Below are positions 21,602 through 33,750 of a DNA stretch of 64,000 bases, in pieces (within the stretch, counting starts at the first letter, position 1; the number at the start of each line of letters is the position of its first letter). Position numbers and translations under genes: made by a program. This DNA comes from Galeopsis tetrahit (Eukaryota > Streptophyta > Magnoliopsida > Lamiales > Lamiaceae): assembly GCA_963675135.1 (NCBI GenBank), contig OY776129.1, positions 42,758,141 through 42,822,140 of the forward strand. Reading direction: 5' to 3'. Under the pieces are notes generated by a model. The model ran no database searches. It was not told where the DNA came from and worked only from the letters and a program-made list of their open reading frames with translations.

Positions 21602-23682
21602 TCAGTATCTGTGCTCCATCTTTTCCTTTTCCAGGTACCACTGCACATACCTAGAAAACCACAAGTGCGGAAAAGTAAATCACTTCATCACATCAACAGT
21701 TAAAACAGAAAGCAGGACTTCAATGCCACGGATAAATACAGCACCCTAGTATATGAAACCATTACATAAGATCATGATGGCACAGCCAACCTCCAATCTC
21801 CAAGATAATTTGATTATTAACCAAACTATTGATATATCAGCCATTGGAATAGAACTGATAAAGAAATATGTAGAGGAATATACAGAGTTCAAAAGGACTT
21901 CAGCTATACTAACAAGTAAATGCCACAATTCGTTAAATTAGCCCAAAAGAGATTTCATGGAAAACAATATATGTGACAGAGCAAATGCATTTCATATTCA
22001 CACCAACCAAGTATATTCATATACAAGCTCCAAGGTTTTTCACCTTTCTACTCACACAACACAATATAGAGTTGCGCATTACTATTCGGCTGAAACCAAA
22101 ATAGCAAATTCTGTCAATTATAATTACTCAGTTCAGTTTGATTAAGTTTCAGAAATTTCAATTACCTTTGGTTCGGTTTAATTTTGGAAGTCAATTCACC
22201 AACTTAACCAAAGCAACCTAATATATGCACCTTATATAAAGAAATTCAGAATGCGCAATAGGGAAGTGGTGGTGGATCCAACAATGAGGCAATAGGGGAA
22301 AAAGTAAATGGTACTTATCACCTAGAAGGCTAGAAGATTACACCACAGGATCAATTTTGCCCATTGCATGGATAGTCTCACAAGCAACTTAGCTCAAAGT
22401 AGTGAAGTACTTATATCTGAAATTCTGAACTGAAAATAAAATCATTTGTCCAATGCAAATTGATAGTTAAGAGTAAGACTTCTCTCATGTGGCCTTACCC
22501 CTATATCATGATTCATGGTCCATAGAATTCAGAAGATGTAGGTCATAAAAAAAGAAAAGCACAACTAAGAAATTATCCTCAGCTAAATACGGTATTATCA
22601 TTTTCCCACGAATCCTGAAAATAGACTGCATTTTCAAAATTATCCTTCAATGTACCAGTTTCACTTTGGACATAAAACTAAAACCAAAAACTTGAACACT
22701 AAATTCCTTTCAAATAGATATAGAAATAAATTTGAACTTTATAAAGGTTTTTTGCAAGCTTTACAAAATGGAGCTGAATCACTTTTTTTACAAAAGCTAC
22801 TCACAACTTTAAACTTTTGAAGAAAAAAAAAAGATTCTAAATGTTGTTAATAGAGTTTGCAAACACAGCCAAATTATGTCATTAAAAACCATACAAGAAG
22901 TACTTACTCCCAGGACCTCGCACGTCGTTTCCAATATAGATATCTACCTCATTTACTTAATCCCAGGACCTTACATGCCATTTCCAAATTCCAATATAGA
23001 TGACTACCTCATTTCTAAGTTCAAATATTCCATGAGCTAGTCATTTAACATGGTACCAAAATTCAGTTAAACAAACACTCCTGATTTCAAATATCAATGC
23101 CACCAAAATTTTCTATGTAGAAGGCCACACGACAAAGAAAGTTTCCTATGTCTGAGCATATTCATATTAAGGATATAATAACATCAACGATTCTCCTTTC
23201 TAATAAGGTAAGCTTCAGATGAGGTTGTTATTCTTATTCAACATATAGGATTTATGACTCAATAACCGATCGAAAGAAAAATTGTAACCTGCAAAATTCA
23301 CCACCATTACGAACGTGCTTGTAACACTCACTCCGATATAAACAATAATCTTTCCAAAAACAGATGCTCACACACAAATAATATCATTTAAAACCGGAAT
23401 CAAATCGCACAATTCCAAAGCCACATCCTTTATTTATCCCAACATATAAAGCACGCAACGCAATCGCATTTCCAACATCAAAATCAATAAGATCTAACGC
23501 ATAAATACTTACGAATATGTGCCGACAAGAGGACCGAGCAAGAGAGTGGTGCTGATCCAATTATCGGTAATCTTGTGGGAGATCTTGCTTGGTAAATCTT
23601 TCCAAAGGCCAGGCATCACCTTCTGCTGGAACGGCGATAGGGCGTACACCACCGCCTTCAACTTCACCGGCTGCTTTCCCAT
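21602..23682 (-). CDS. QCR8: Cytochrome b-c1 complex subunit 8, 2 exons, 72 aa
   Basis: Minus-strand exons are 23682-23513 and 21650-21602, with a GTAAGT donor and a TTCTAG acceptor, totalling 73 codons ending in TGA. The protein starts MGKQPVKLKAVVYALSPFQQ and ends EKEKMEHRY, matching the plant QCR8 length of 72 aa. One membrane helix spans about residues 41-57 (NWISTTLLLGPLVGTY). The subunit is a small inner-membrane component of respiratory complex III that packs against cytochrome b; it has no catalytic site. The single intron is long (1862 bp) and holds only short spurious frames. Nothing is broken. Confidence 0.95.
22908..23016. repeat. Local tandem duplication in the QCR8 intron
   Basis: Two adjacent copies of about 50 bp start TCCCAGGACCT and end TACCTCATTT (22909-22957 and 22962-23016), differing by a few substitutions and a short insertion. 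Confidence 0.7.
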
Positions 23683-23947
23683 TTTCTCTCTCTAAAATTC
23701 GCGACGAAGACTAGGGTTTCAAGAAGTTTCTGGTCAGGCAAGAAAAGGGGGAAAAACAACGATGATAGGAGATTAAATTGCGATCAGTGTGGAGTAATAA
23801 TATTTTCCTCTTTTTATTTTTTCTTAATTAACTTCTTGGTGTTGGTCAGAGTGGGCTTAGGAGATATAAGCTATCAATTGGGCCTTTACATTTTTTTAAT
23901 AGGCCACGGTTATTTGCACTCACTGAATTAATCAATACATTCACTTG
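23683..23947 (-). promoter_or_regulatory. QCR8 5' UTR and promoter region
   Basis: Directly upstream of the QCR8 ATG on the minus strand. GGGCCTTTA and GTGGGCTTAG (plus-strand reading) at 23846-23887 resemble site II-type GGCCCA elements of nuclear respiratory and ribosomal genes. The LINE poly(T) tract begins at 23948. Confidence 0.4.
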
Positions 23948-24535
23948 TTTTTTTTTTTATCGAATTCCATTAACGTATTGAGTACAAGGGTACTCAACCC
24001 TCAAAATGGCTACCCATCCTCTCCTAGTTTCTCTCTCTAACTTGTTTGGAAGAATGTTCTAGTGAGTTCTCTGAAGGAATTTCTCAGAAATTCTCTTCTT
24101 TCTTCCGGTGCCTGTTGGTATTCCGGCCATTGGTTCCCGCTCCCAACATACTTTTTTTGTTCCTTTTGTCTTGTTTCTATTTTCTTGGTTTATGGAAGAT
24201 CTCCAATCATTAGTTCTTTTGTTATATCTCTCTTCTCCAACTTAGGGTGTGATTTTCACTTGCGCATCCATTGGGGGTGTTCCTCAATTTCGCTTGCTTT
24301 GATCTATTAACCAGCTGTAATGCATCTTTCGATTGGGGGAATTTTATTGAGTAGATTTTATCTTCTACAATCTCACACAACACACCCATTTATTTTTCTA
24401 TCTTGGAAACAGTGGTATGTTACCCACGGTTTTCATCTCATTTGGGGGCTATATAATAAGAGGAGGTGTGGAAAAGAAATTCATTTACAACCTTTCACCT
24501 TCGAGTTCTATTTCTTAAAAAACCTATCACTCACC

Positions 24536-25945
24536 ATGATCGAAGCTATCCAAGAGCAGTTGCAACAGATCTCTATTTCTCAGAAGGAAACGACTAATGT
24601 TAGGGTGGAGCAAGAAGAACTCATCACTCCAAAGTTTGCTCTAGCCATGCGATTTGTAGCCCGATGAACGATAAACCTTGCTGAGTTAAAGGCGCTGCTG
24701 AAAAGAGTCTGGAATGTTAAGGAAAGCTTGAAGATTTCTATGGTAGGAGACGAAACCTACATTCTGCTGTTTGAAGAAGAAGACGAAATGAAAATGGTGC
24801 TTCACAAGCAACCGTGGAACCTGCGAAAGACACTGAACTTTGCCCCTTTCTGGGTCCAGGTTCATGGTCTACAATTTCAAGCTATGAACAGGACGGTGGG
24901 TTTCAAGGTTGGGGGAATTTTGGGAGAGGTCATCGAGGTGGAAACAGAAGATGGGGAGCAAGCCTGGGGGGAATGTTTGAGGATCCGAGTGATGGTGGAT
25001 GTAAATCAACCACTTTGTAGGTGTGTATGTACGACTATTGCAGATGGAAAACTGTCTTTTGTTTTCAGGTATGAGCGACTCTCGGATTTCTACTACCTGT
25101 GTGGAAAACTGGACCATGTGGAGAAGGAGTGCAATTTGGCTCTAGGAAGGACGGAAGAATGGTGTTCTAATCATCGATTCTTCCCGGAGTGGCTGCGAAC
25201 GGACACCAAGAAGGGACCATCTGAATCTGACATGCAGAAGCTCCTTCGTCTTCTTGAGAGGGAGGCTGAGTTCCTTAAACAAACAAAACTGGAGGAGCAA
25301 ATGGAGGCTGCACGGAAAGAAAAAGGAAAAGCTATTTTGGTTGAAGACAGTGAAAACGATGAGGGAGGAAGACAGAAGCAACCTGAGAGGCAGATAGTGT
25401 ACAATTTTACAGATTTGATGCCTCTAGCACATAACCAGGCTGGTGGATCTAACATGCAAAAGATTGACCCAAGAACAGGTAATATGCTTGAACCTCTTAA
25501 CTTTATTATTCCTAAGGGTCATGAGCACTTGATGTATGCGAAATCCTTGATTGGGCTGGACAACAGAAAGGAGCACAGAATCACTCATTATGTTGGAAGA
25601 GATTTTAGGGCTTTTGACTACGATGCCTATGTGGAAATTGTAAAAGAAGGTGAACATCCATATGAGCCACCAAGGGAAAGAATTGCTTTGAAGAGACGAC
25701 CAGTGGATAAAGCCCCAATCGATGAAATTCTATCGGCTCAAAGCAAAGTGGGACCCTGCAAAAAAAGGACGCTGGATGAAGGTATGGGAGATTCTATGGA
25801 TGTTTGGGCTGAATACAGACACATGGAGGAGGAGACTTTTGGACTGCTTAAGAAAGCTAGAAGCATGTTCGAACTGCATGGGGAGGATATTGGTATACCT
25901 GGTTTGGCGGAGGCTAAAGTTAATCAGCCCCGCCGTCAGGAATGA
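24536..25945 (+). pseudogene. LINE 1 ORF1, DUF4283/zinc-knuckle RNA-binding protein, one internal stop
   Basis: ATG at 24536 opens a 470-codon frame. A TGA at 24665-24667 interrupts it after 43 codons. The rest has a DUF4283 domain (about residues 45-150, with KQPWNLRKTLNFAPFWVQVH) and then a CCHC-type knuckle near FYYLCGKLDHVEKEC, where the first cysteine is replaced by tyrosine. A Lys/Glu-rich region and a C-terminal tail follow. In LINEs this protein binds element RNA. The stop codon overlaps the ORF2 start as ATGA. Confidence 0.88.
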
Positions 25946-28900
25946 TCACGATATGCTGGAACGCACGGGGAGTCCGTGAACCTCGTGCGTTCAATCGTCT
26001 TTTTAATTTAGTTAAGCAATTTAGTCCGTCTCTTTTGTTTATTTGTGAATCGAAGTGTGTGTCAAGTCATGTGGACTCTCTTAGAATTAAGCTAGGATTT
26101 CGTTATTGTTTTAATGTTGATGATGTAGGACTTGCTGGTGGCTTGTTGTTGCTTTGGAATGATTTAGATATTAACATTTTGTCGTACTCCCTGGGCCATA
26201 TTGATTGTGACATTATGTTTGATTCTAAAAGATGGAGATTTATGGGATTCTATGAGAATCCAAATGTGCACCTTCGAAAACACTCGTGGGAGCTTCTTAA
26301 AAGATTATACACATATAATATAACAGCTCCTAAGGTCTGGCTCATTGGGGGAAATTTTAATGAAACATTGTTGGATTTAGAAAAATCGGGAGGGGAATTG
26401 AAACCACCGCAACACATTCAACTTTTTCATGATGCACTAGTACACAATAACCTGTCTACTCTTAATACTTTGTGGGTTAAATTCACATGGTACAATAATA
26501 GAAAGGGAAATCAGTTGATTCGGGAAAGACTGGACAGGTATGTAGCAAATGAAGAATGGGTCAACTTGTTTCCTAATTTTGTTGCAAAAAATCTCACTTT
26601 TTCTGGCTCGGACCATCGACCCATTTGGCTCAATAGTAATTGTACTCTGGCATTCAATCTGAGTAGGAGTAATTTTAATTTCAAATTTGAAAATTCCTGG
26701 CTTAAAGAGCATGATTTTAAAAAAACTGGAGTATTGTGGGAAACAGTTGATGTATTGGGCCAAAAGAAAGGGGGGTTCAATTCCCGTAAGGGTGAAGGAG
26801 GCTCAAAAGAATCTGGAAGAAGAGTTAATAAAGATTGTAACAATGTTGATACATCTAAGATCAGAAGTTTGGAAGCTCAATTAGAAACACTTCTTACTCA
26901 GGAAGAATGGCACTGGAAACAAAGAGCACGAATTGATTGGTTAAAAGAAGGCAATAGAAATACAAGATTCTTTCACTCAAAAGCAAATATGCGAAGGAGG
27001 CTCAACAGAATAGATGGTATTCAAGATGAGAATGGTACATGGAAAAATTTAGATAAAGATATTCAAAGTATTTTTTCTAAATATTTCCAAGATCTGTTCA
27101 CGACAAGTGGATCATCTCAAGCTGATGTTCGAAAAGCAGTTGAACATATTCCTAGAAAAATTACAAGTGAGATGAGCATGATGCTTGATGTTCCTTTTAC
27201 CAAAGAAGAAGTCGCAAGAGCAATAAGGGACATTAACCCCGGAAAAGCACCGGGTCCGGATGGTTTCCCAACATCATTCTACCAGACTAATTGGGACATG
27301 ATTGGGGAGAAAACTTCTACTCAGATTCTCAATATTCTCAACCAAGGTGGCAGAATTGATAATTGGAATGATACAGTGATCACCATGATTCCAAAGGTGA
27401 AAAACCCTAAAACGGTCTCCCAATTTCGGCCAATAAGTTTATGTAATGTGAATTATAGAATTCTGGTCCGAACGATCACAAACCGAATGAAGCCAATCAT
27501 GAATGATATTATTGACCAATTCCAGAGTGCTTTTGTTCCAGGGAGGTTGATTTCAGACAATATTCTGGTCGCATTTGAATGCATGCATTGGATCAAACAT
27601 TCTAAAAACAAGGAGGGATTTGCTGCACTCAAATTGGATATGAGCAAAGCTTATGATCGTGTCGAATGGAATTTCTTAATGCAATGTCTGACTCAATTGG
27701 GATTCTCTGAAAAATGGATTGAGCTAATACTCAGGTGTGTCACGTCAGTCACATATACCATCAAGATTAATGGAGGAATGTCAAAAACATTCAGGCCCTC
27801 AAGAGGAATAAGACAAGGTGATCCCCTTTCTCCCTATCTTTTTACAATTTGTGCACATAGCTTATCGTCATTACTTACTCGGGCATTTGAAACTAATTTC
27901 ATTAAAGGAATCAGAATTGTTAGATCAGCACCGATCATTTCTCAATTATTTTTTGCTGACGATAGCATTCTATTTTTTAAAGCATCCTTTCAAGAGAGTA
28001 CTCGAATTCGAGAAGTGCTTAAGGATCTATGAAAAAGCGTCGGGCCAGCTGATTAATTTGGATAAATCAGTTATTACGTTCAATCCTAAAACAAATTCCA
28101 GTAATATGGAATAGGTTAGGAATATTATGGAAGTTCGATCGGTGCAAGGACATGATATGTATTTGGGCTTGCCCTCACTTTCGGCTCGATCGAAAAAGCA
28201 TCAGTTTAATTATATACTTGATAGGGTCCGAAGTAATATTCAGAATTGGTGCCATAAGCAATTCTTTGAAGGGGGTAAAGAAGTGTTAATCAAATCAGTG
28301 TTACAAGCTTTCCCATCCTATGCAATGTCGTGTTTTCGTATCCCGGTATCAATATGTTCAGCAATTGAAAGCACCATTGCCAACTTTTGGTGGGGTTCGA
28401 GTAAGGAAAACAGGAAAACTCATTGGTCTCGATGGCACACTTTGTGCAGAAAGAATGAAGATGGGGGGCTAGGTTTCAGGAAAATGGTTTTGTTCAATAA
28501 GTCTCTGTTGGCGAAGCAAATTTGGCGAATGAAACATAATCCGCAAGCATTAGTAAGCAGAATTTTTAAAGCCCGCTATTTTCTCCATCTAGATGTCATG
28601 GAAGTAGAAATTGGATCCAATCCGTCGTATATCTAGAGATCACTCATATGGGGAAGAGAAATTCTGGAGCATGGAACGAGATGGAAGATTGGTAATGACC
28701 AATCTATACACATATTCAAACACAGGTGGGTACATGGATTGGAGGATGGAAAAATCAAATCCAGGATTGCTAGTGGATCTATGGTGAATATATTCATTAC
28801 AAGTGATCATAGGTGGAATGAAGAGCTTATTAAGCAGGCCTTTCTTCCATTTGAGGCTGAAGCCATTCTGCGTACACCATTAGGAGACGAGCATGAGAGA

Positions 28901-29983
28901 GATCAGCTTGTGTGGATGAATAAATCAGGTACACAATTTTCGGTGGCCAATGCGTATAATTTTGCTCTAGAACTTGAAGCTAGCGCGAACAAAAGAGAGC
29001 AAGCAAGCTCCTCAAATGTGATATTAAATCGTGATATCTATGGTAAAATTTGGAGATTAAAAGTTCCACCTAAAGTAAGAATCTCTGGGTGGAAAATGAT
29101 GGTTAATACTATTGCGACAAAAAGTAATATGCAAAAACATCACATTCCAATTGACCCGTCTTGTCGATGTTGTGGTTCTTATGATGCGGATATGGCTCAT
29201 GCTATCTTTCGATGCAGATTTGTGAAACATGTATGGAAGAGGTATGGGTTTTGGGAAGTGTTGAAGAAGTCTGATTGTAATAATTTTGCAAACATGTTTA
29301 GCCAGATTTTGAAAGATGATAAGCTTGGAAAAGAGCATTTTCTTACCATCGCTTGGGCCATATGGAAAGAACGATGTAGGTTCATACACAAGAATGATAA
29401 TAAATGAAGAACAATACGTATAACTCCGAGATTCACAATTGATTGGGCTTTGCGATATCTAGAGGAGTTTATGAATGATGGAAATTCTAGTAAATGTGAC
29501 AAAGATAACAGTGGAGGTTTTGGCAAAAATGAGTATTACTTGTATACCGACGCGACATTTAATCCTGGAAAGGGTGCTTTTGCTGTGGGATACATTATTC
29601 ACAACCAGGTATGTCAAGTACAAAGAGCTGGATTTCGGAAAATCTCCTTTCAGGAATCAGTTTTGGTAGCAGAACTCTCGGCTATTAAGTATGGTCTTTT
29701 GAAGTGTAAAAACAACAACGTCAGAATTTGTGGTATTAGAGCTGACTCAGCACAAGCCATTGATGAGATCAACCACAAAATACAAGTGACTGGATCAGAA
29801 AAGTTAATATTAGATCAAATATGGTGTCTTCTGAGAGAACTCCTAGTGTGGGATTGTCAGTTCGTCTCAAGCGATTGTAATAGAGCGGAACATAAATTAT
29901 CAAGTTTGGCTGTTTCCACTTCAATGCCTCAAGATTGGATTGAAGATGAAATTGCAGATCATATTAGGGACCTTTGCATCTGA
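25942..29983 (+). pseudogene. LINE 1 ORF2, endonuclease, reverse transcriptase, RNase H, broken
   Basis: ATG at 25942 overlaps the ORF1 stop. Domains in order: an apurinic-type endonuclease (ICWNARGVREP, FICESK, GGNFNE, GSDHRPIW); reverse transcriptase (APGPDGFP, LDMSKAYDRVEW, GIRQGDPLSPYLF, catalytic FADD near 27953-27964); a zinc-binding RT-associated domain (CRCCGS with AMAH-type histidine, 29160-29215); and a plant-type RNase H (YTDATFNPGKGAF, ELSAIKYGL). Breaks: a frameshift near 28005-28020, and stops at 28112-28114, 28634-28636 (tryptophan expected) and 29405-29407. The usual GDFNE motif reads GNFNE, losing a likely catalytic aspartate. Confidence 0.92.
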
Positions 29984-30204
29984 ATTTTGACCTTTATAGG
30001 TTGTTAAATTTTGGTCCTTTGTATGGGTCTTTCCTAAAAAAAAAAAAAATCTCAAAATGGCTCAATCTAAAATTAATTATAACACAACCCCATCAGATTA
30101 CATTACTGTCCAAACTCCCTCTCAGTTGCTGTCAAAACTCCCTCTCAATTGTTGTCACTTATTGTATTGTGCTTTTCTCAGCCATCTAGGCATCCTCCTG
30201 GATT

Positions 30205-31090
30205 CTATAGCCATTTCATTGCTGATTTTCCATTTAGTCCTTCCACCCTTGCCTCGATCCACATTTTCATCGTGCATTTAAATTTCTCTAGAGTTTTTTG
30301 TAAGTTCAATTCCGCCTCCTTGAATATCCTCTCGTTCCTCAAGCACCAGATTGTCCACGCCATTCCAATCCACATCGTCGCACCAATTTTTCTTTTGACA
30401 ACGCCTCCCAATAAACCAGAATACATTAGGAAACTTGAAGTTGGATTATTAGGTGATACCATCGGTGTATTCAGCCACACATTTAGGTCGTCCCACAAGA
30501 ATTTCGCAGTTGGGCAGTCGAGAATCAAGTGGTTCGTGGTTTCTTCGGCAACATGACATAATACGCATGTGGATTGGGTCGGACCGGTATTGCAGTTCCT
30601 TCGACGGAGATTATCCTTCGTTGAAAGTCTTTGGCGCATCACTTTCCATGCTACGAACGCAGCTTTCTTTGGGGAAAAGCTCCTCCACAACCATTTAAAG
30701 ACTCTTTTTTCATTCTCTATCATTTGCAGAGGTTCAGCTCTTTCCATCCGTCTGTTGTATGCTTCCTTCGTTGAGTACACGCCGTTCACTGCTCCCATCC
30801 ATATCCAGTAGTCCTGGCCTGATTATTTTGGTTTGTACCTGTCAATCAAGCTACTCAGTTCGTCAAGTGCAGAAATATCCCTATCATTCAGACCCCTCCT
30901 CCACAGCCACTCCCATCGCCAAACACCCCCTCCCAACTACCCATAGCCCCCATCGTTTTGTTTTTTTGTTCACTGAGGTTGAACAGCCTCTTAAACCTAT
31001 CACAAAGAGGAGTCTCGCATGCCTATCTATCATCCCAGAAGCTGATTCTACTCCCATTTCCAATCCCTCTGACAAACTCTGCTTTTAGGC
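30205..31090 (-). pseudogene. LINE 2 ORF2 remnant, zinc-binding RT-associated domain
   Basis: The minus strand is open from 30798 to 30205 with WRSFSPKKAAFVAWKVM, CVLCHVAEETTNHLILDC and WIGMAWTIWCLRNERIF, the domain that follows RT in plant LINE ORF2. Upstream, at 30800-31090, frame-shifted remnants (DISALDELSSLIDRY, FWDDR-type) continue the same protein. It belongs to a different LINE family from LINE 1. Confidence 0.85.
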
Positions 31091-31118
31091 CCTCCCCTCT
31101 TCGCCTCCTCCCTCAAAC

Positions 31119-32656
31119 TGTTAGTATAGATGTCCTAGAGAGAATTATTATAAGGACATTATACTTGATCATATTCGGTTATTTAAGTATTATTAACTTT
31201 AGTAATAATATTCGGTGATACACTTATAGAATGTTATGTTTGATTGTTTGCATTTATTCTTATATGTGTTCCTATGAACCAATGATGTCATTGAGATGTG
31301 ATATCTCGATTGACTATATCATGGTTCTTAAATTAGCCCCAATCAAGGATCATCGAGATTGGGATATCGATGATGCGATTGAGATTGGTGTGCGATTTTC
31401 ATCATATCCTTAGAGGATGTAGTGGTTCTCACAACTACGAGATACTAGGTATCTCATGATGGATGCACAGATACTTTGAGAGTATTGGTTTGCCTAATCG
31501 AGAAACCGTTTGGTGTATTCTATTTACGTGTCTACGAAAATATCGATTTGTGGAGCAATGTAATATCCTTCGACTTGAGGTCAATACACGCGACATGTAT
31601 GGCGTGATGGGCTTTGACCATGATCGACGCTTGCACTCCTAACGGGGTAGATTAGGCATGTGTTGGGCACACCATAAAGTACACGTGCGTGGTAGTTGAG
31701 CCAAGAATATGATTCATTCCTCAAATAGATTTAGAGAGAATACTCGTCTTCTCATAACTAATTGGATCGTTAGTCATTGGCCAATGCACGTCACATTTGG
31801 AATGGTGTTCAAATGCGACACTGTGATCAATTAGTAGAATGAGATAACGTGATTAAATTATTGGAATAGACACATCATCATGTTCTAGATTTAATCGGAG
31901 TATTCGTGAATGAAATGATCATATCATTGTGAGCTTCACATTACAGGTTGTTGTTATTTTCTCGCAACGTACCTCACATATTGAGATTGTCTGGTTCATT
32001 GTTTAGGGTTTTGCTAAGACTGTTAGTTTGACTAATCGCTTGATATGTGAGGGCCTATGGGTCACATAACAAGTAGTCTTAATTTACGAATTAAAGTTGG
32101 ATGAATTAATTATTTGATTTGATCAAGATATTTAATTTATGGAGAAATATAAAATAATTCTATCCAAATAATTCTATTGGATAGAATTATAATTTATTTA
32201 ATTAAATTAGATTTAATTAATAAGATGATATATTAGGTATATCATAATTATGGTAAAAGATATTTTATTATATATTGGATTTGCCAATAAGATAAAATAT
32301 ATACGTGGGCTCAAGCCCATGTGCACAGATAGGTTTTCTGTTTTACTATATAAAGACCTCTAGGGTTAGAGGTTCTGAGTAACAATTTTATCACTCATAA
32401 TATTTCTCTGGTTCTCTCTATAGAATTCTCCTAGCGAATTCTTTTAGAGAATTCCAATCTGGATCACAAGTTCGTAGACGAGGTTTACGTGGATACCGTA
32501 GTAGAGGATCTCGCATACGAATCACTGTAAGAATTATTTAACGCTTTAATTGTCCTTCAATTATGTTATACAGTCATATCAGGAATCTGTGTTGGTGAAC
32601 AAAATTTTCAACTTCCGCTGCTACGAGCATGGTGTTCGTACCTCGAAAACCCAACA
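31119..32656 (+). repeat. Solo LTR, 1538 bp, inserted in LINE 2
   Basis: It starts TGTTAGTATAG and ends CCCAACA, with a perfect 5-bp duplication CAAAC at 31114-31118 and 32657-32661. A TATA-like CTATATAAAG is at 32346-32355. LINE 2 coding sequence stops at the left edge and resumes at the right edge. No internal retroelement sequence is present, so it is a recombined solo LTR. I cannot assign the family; orientation is taken from the TATA box. Confidence 0.88.
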
Positions 32657-32661
32657 CAAAC

Positions 32662-33080
32662 AACTTACCTAAATCCCTTCACCACCCCGACCCTTTCTTA
32701 ACACCCCTACTCCTCTCTACCTCTGACATCCCCATGCCCAACCCGCCATACTTGGATACTATAACCTTCACCCATAACCTATTTTCTTCCGTCAACATTC
32801 TCCATACCCACTTACCTAATAAAGCTTTATTAAACACCTCCACATTTCTTATGCCTAGACCCCCCTCTCCTACCCCCTGTAAATATCCCCCCATTTAACC
32901 CAATGAATTTTTTTTTCAAGTCATTGCCCCCCCCCAAAAGAAATCTCTCTGAATACATTCACTGGCTTATAACGCCACTTCTAGGATCCATACATTTTCC
33001 CTGAATTCTCCAAAATACCCTACTTTTAATAAACTTCTACACCTTTCCATTAAATTCTAAATATTTCCTTCATTTTCTTT
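32662..33080 (-). pseudogene. LINE 2 ORF2 remnant, end of reverse transcriptase region
   Basis: Minus-strand frames read GGLGIRNVEVFNKALLGKW followed by VWRML, preceded by RDFFWGG and a further upstream YLEFNGKV..FIKS segment. This is the conserved stretch after the RT catalytic core in plant LINEs. It is frame-shifted and contains stops. Confidence 0.8.
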
Positions 33081-33090
33081 TCTTTGCGCC

Positions 33091-33750
33091 GCTACTGTCA
33101 TCCTTACCCTTCACTGAGCCACCGTTGTCGTCCCTCCCCCTACACCGCTCATTCCCCTCCCTTATTTCACATGTTTCTGTTGAATCCGTCCATGCCATGT
33201 CATCCAAGCACCCGTCCAGTGTCGCGTCCCAAGCAATCGCCCCCTCCCCTTTTTAGGTGGAAAAAAAGTCATAAAAAATCCAGAAAAAAGGCATGTAATC
33301 GAATGTGTTTTCCGACTTATTTTTTTCGAATTCTTTTGCCGAGTTTTTTGTTATTCTTCATAAAAAAATGTTGAACTGGGTATTTTTTTCAATTTTCTTT
33401 GTCATTTTTCGATTTCATAATTTTTTTTCGAATTTAATTTTCAAAATTTAAGATTGTTTTAGATTTTTTTTTTCAACACTAGTAGGTCGATAGATGAAGT
33501 TTAAAAGAAAATAAGCCGAAGTCGAAGGAGGGGAGGAAAGTATTTTTTGGTGGCTGTTTTTTTATTTTGTTCATGGAATGTTAAAATGTGTTTGTTTTGG
33601 TTATTTTACTAGTAAGAGACAATGTCGAAAATTTACCAAGCTCCTTAATATTAGGGGTGTGTGTACTTATAAAGTGAATATATTTAAAAAGAGAGAAAGG
33701 TATTTATTTTAAAATGAGGGAAGTATTGAGTTATTCAGACCAGTCGATTT
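33091..33750. other. Unassigned non-coding stretch
   Basis: A C-rich block at 33085-33250 is followed by T-rich low-complexity sequence. Frames here lack conserved features. It may be a decayed element, but I cannot define ends. Confidence 0.35.

Larger units (their letters stand above)
24012..30050 (+). mobile_element. Full-length LINE (L1 type), LINE 1, inserted in LINE 2
   Basis: A perfect 12-bp direct repeat CTCAAAATGGCT flanks it (24000-24011 and 30051-30062), and a 14-nt A run at 30036-30049 ends it. It has a 5' UTR of about 520 bp and then two ORFs (24536-25945 and 25942-29983). Length, tail and target duplication show a complete target-primed insertion. Both ORFs now carry stops or a shift, so the copy is inactive by sequence. 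Confidence 0.93.
23948..33090 (-). mobile_element. LINE (L1 type), 5'-truncated, minus strand (LINE 2), interrupted twice
   Basis: The 3' end is at the left: a T run at 23948-23958 (a poly(A) tail on the minus strand) and a GAGTACCCTTGTACTCAA motif, read on the minus strand, typical of plant LINE 3' ends. LINE 1 (24012-30050) is inserted in this 3' UTR. Coding remnants resume at 30205-31090, with the zinc-binding reverse transcriptase-associated domain and FWDD-type motifs. A solo LTR lies at 31119-32656. More coding remnants follow at 32660-33080 (EGGLGIRNVEVFNKALLGKW, RDFFWGG). Upstream domains are missing, so the copy is truncated; the 5' limit near 33090 is approximate and no target duplication was found. 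Confidence 0.82.

Noticed and set aside
24062..24310. 82-codon frame upstream of LINE ORF1.
   Set aside because: It lies within the LINE 5' UTR, in a different frame from ORF1 domains, and is not recognisable.
32952..32964. AATACATTCACT near 32953 equals a 12-mer at 23934-23945 just left of the LINE 2 tail, as if it were its target duplication.
   Set aside because: LINE-like coding sequence (YLEFNGKV..FIKS) continues to the right of 32964, so the element does not end there. Taken as coincidence, though not excluded.
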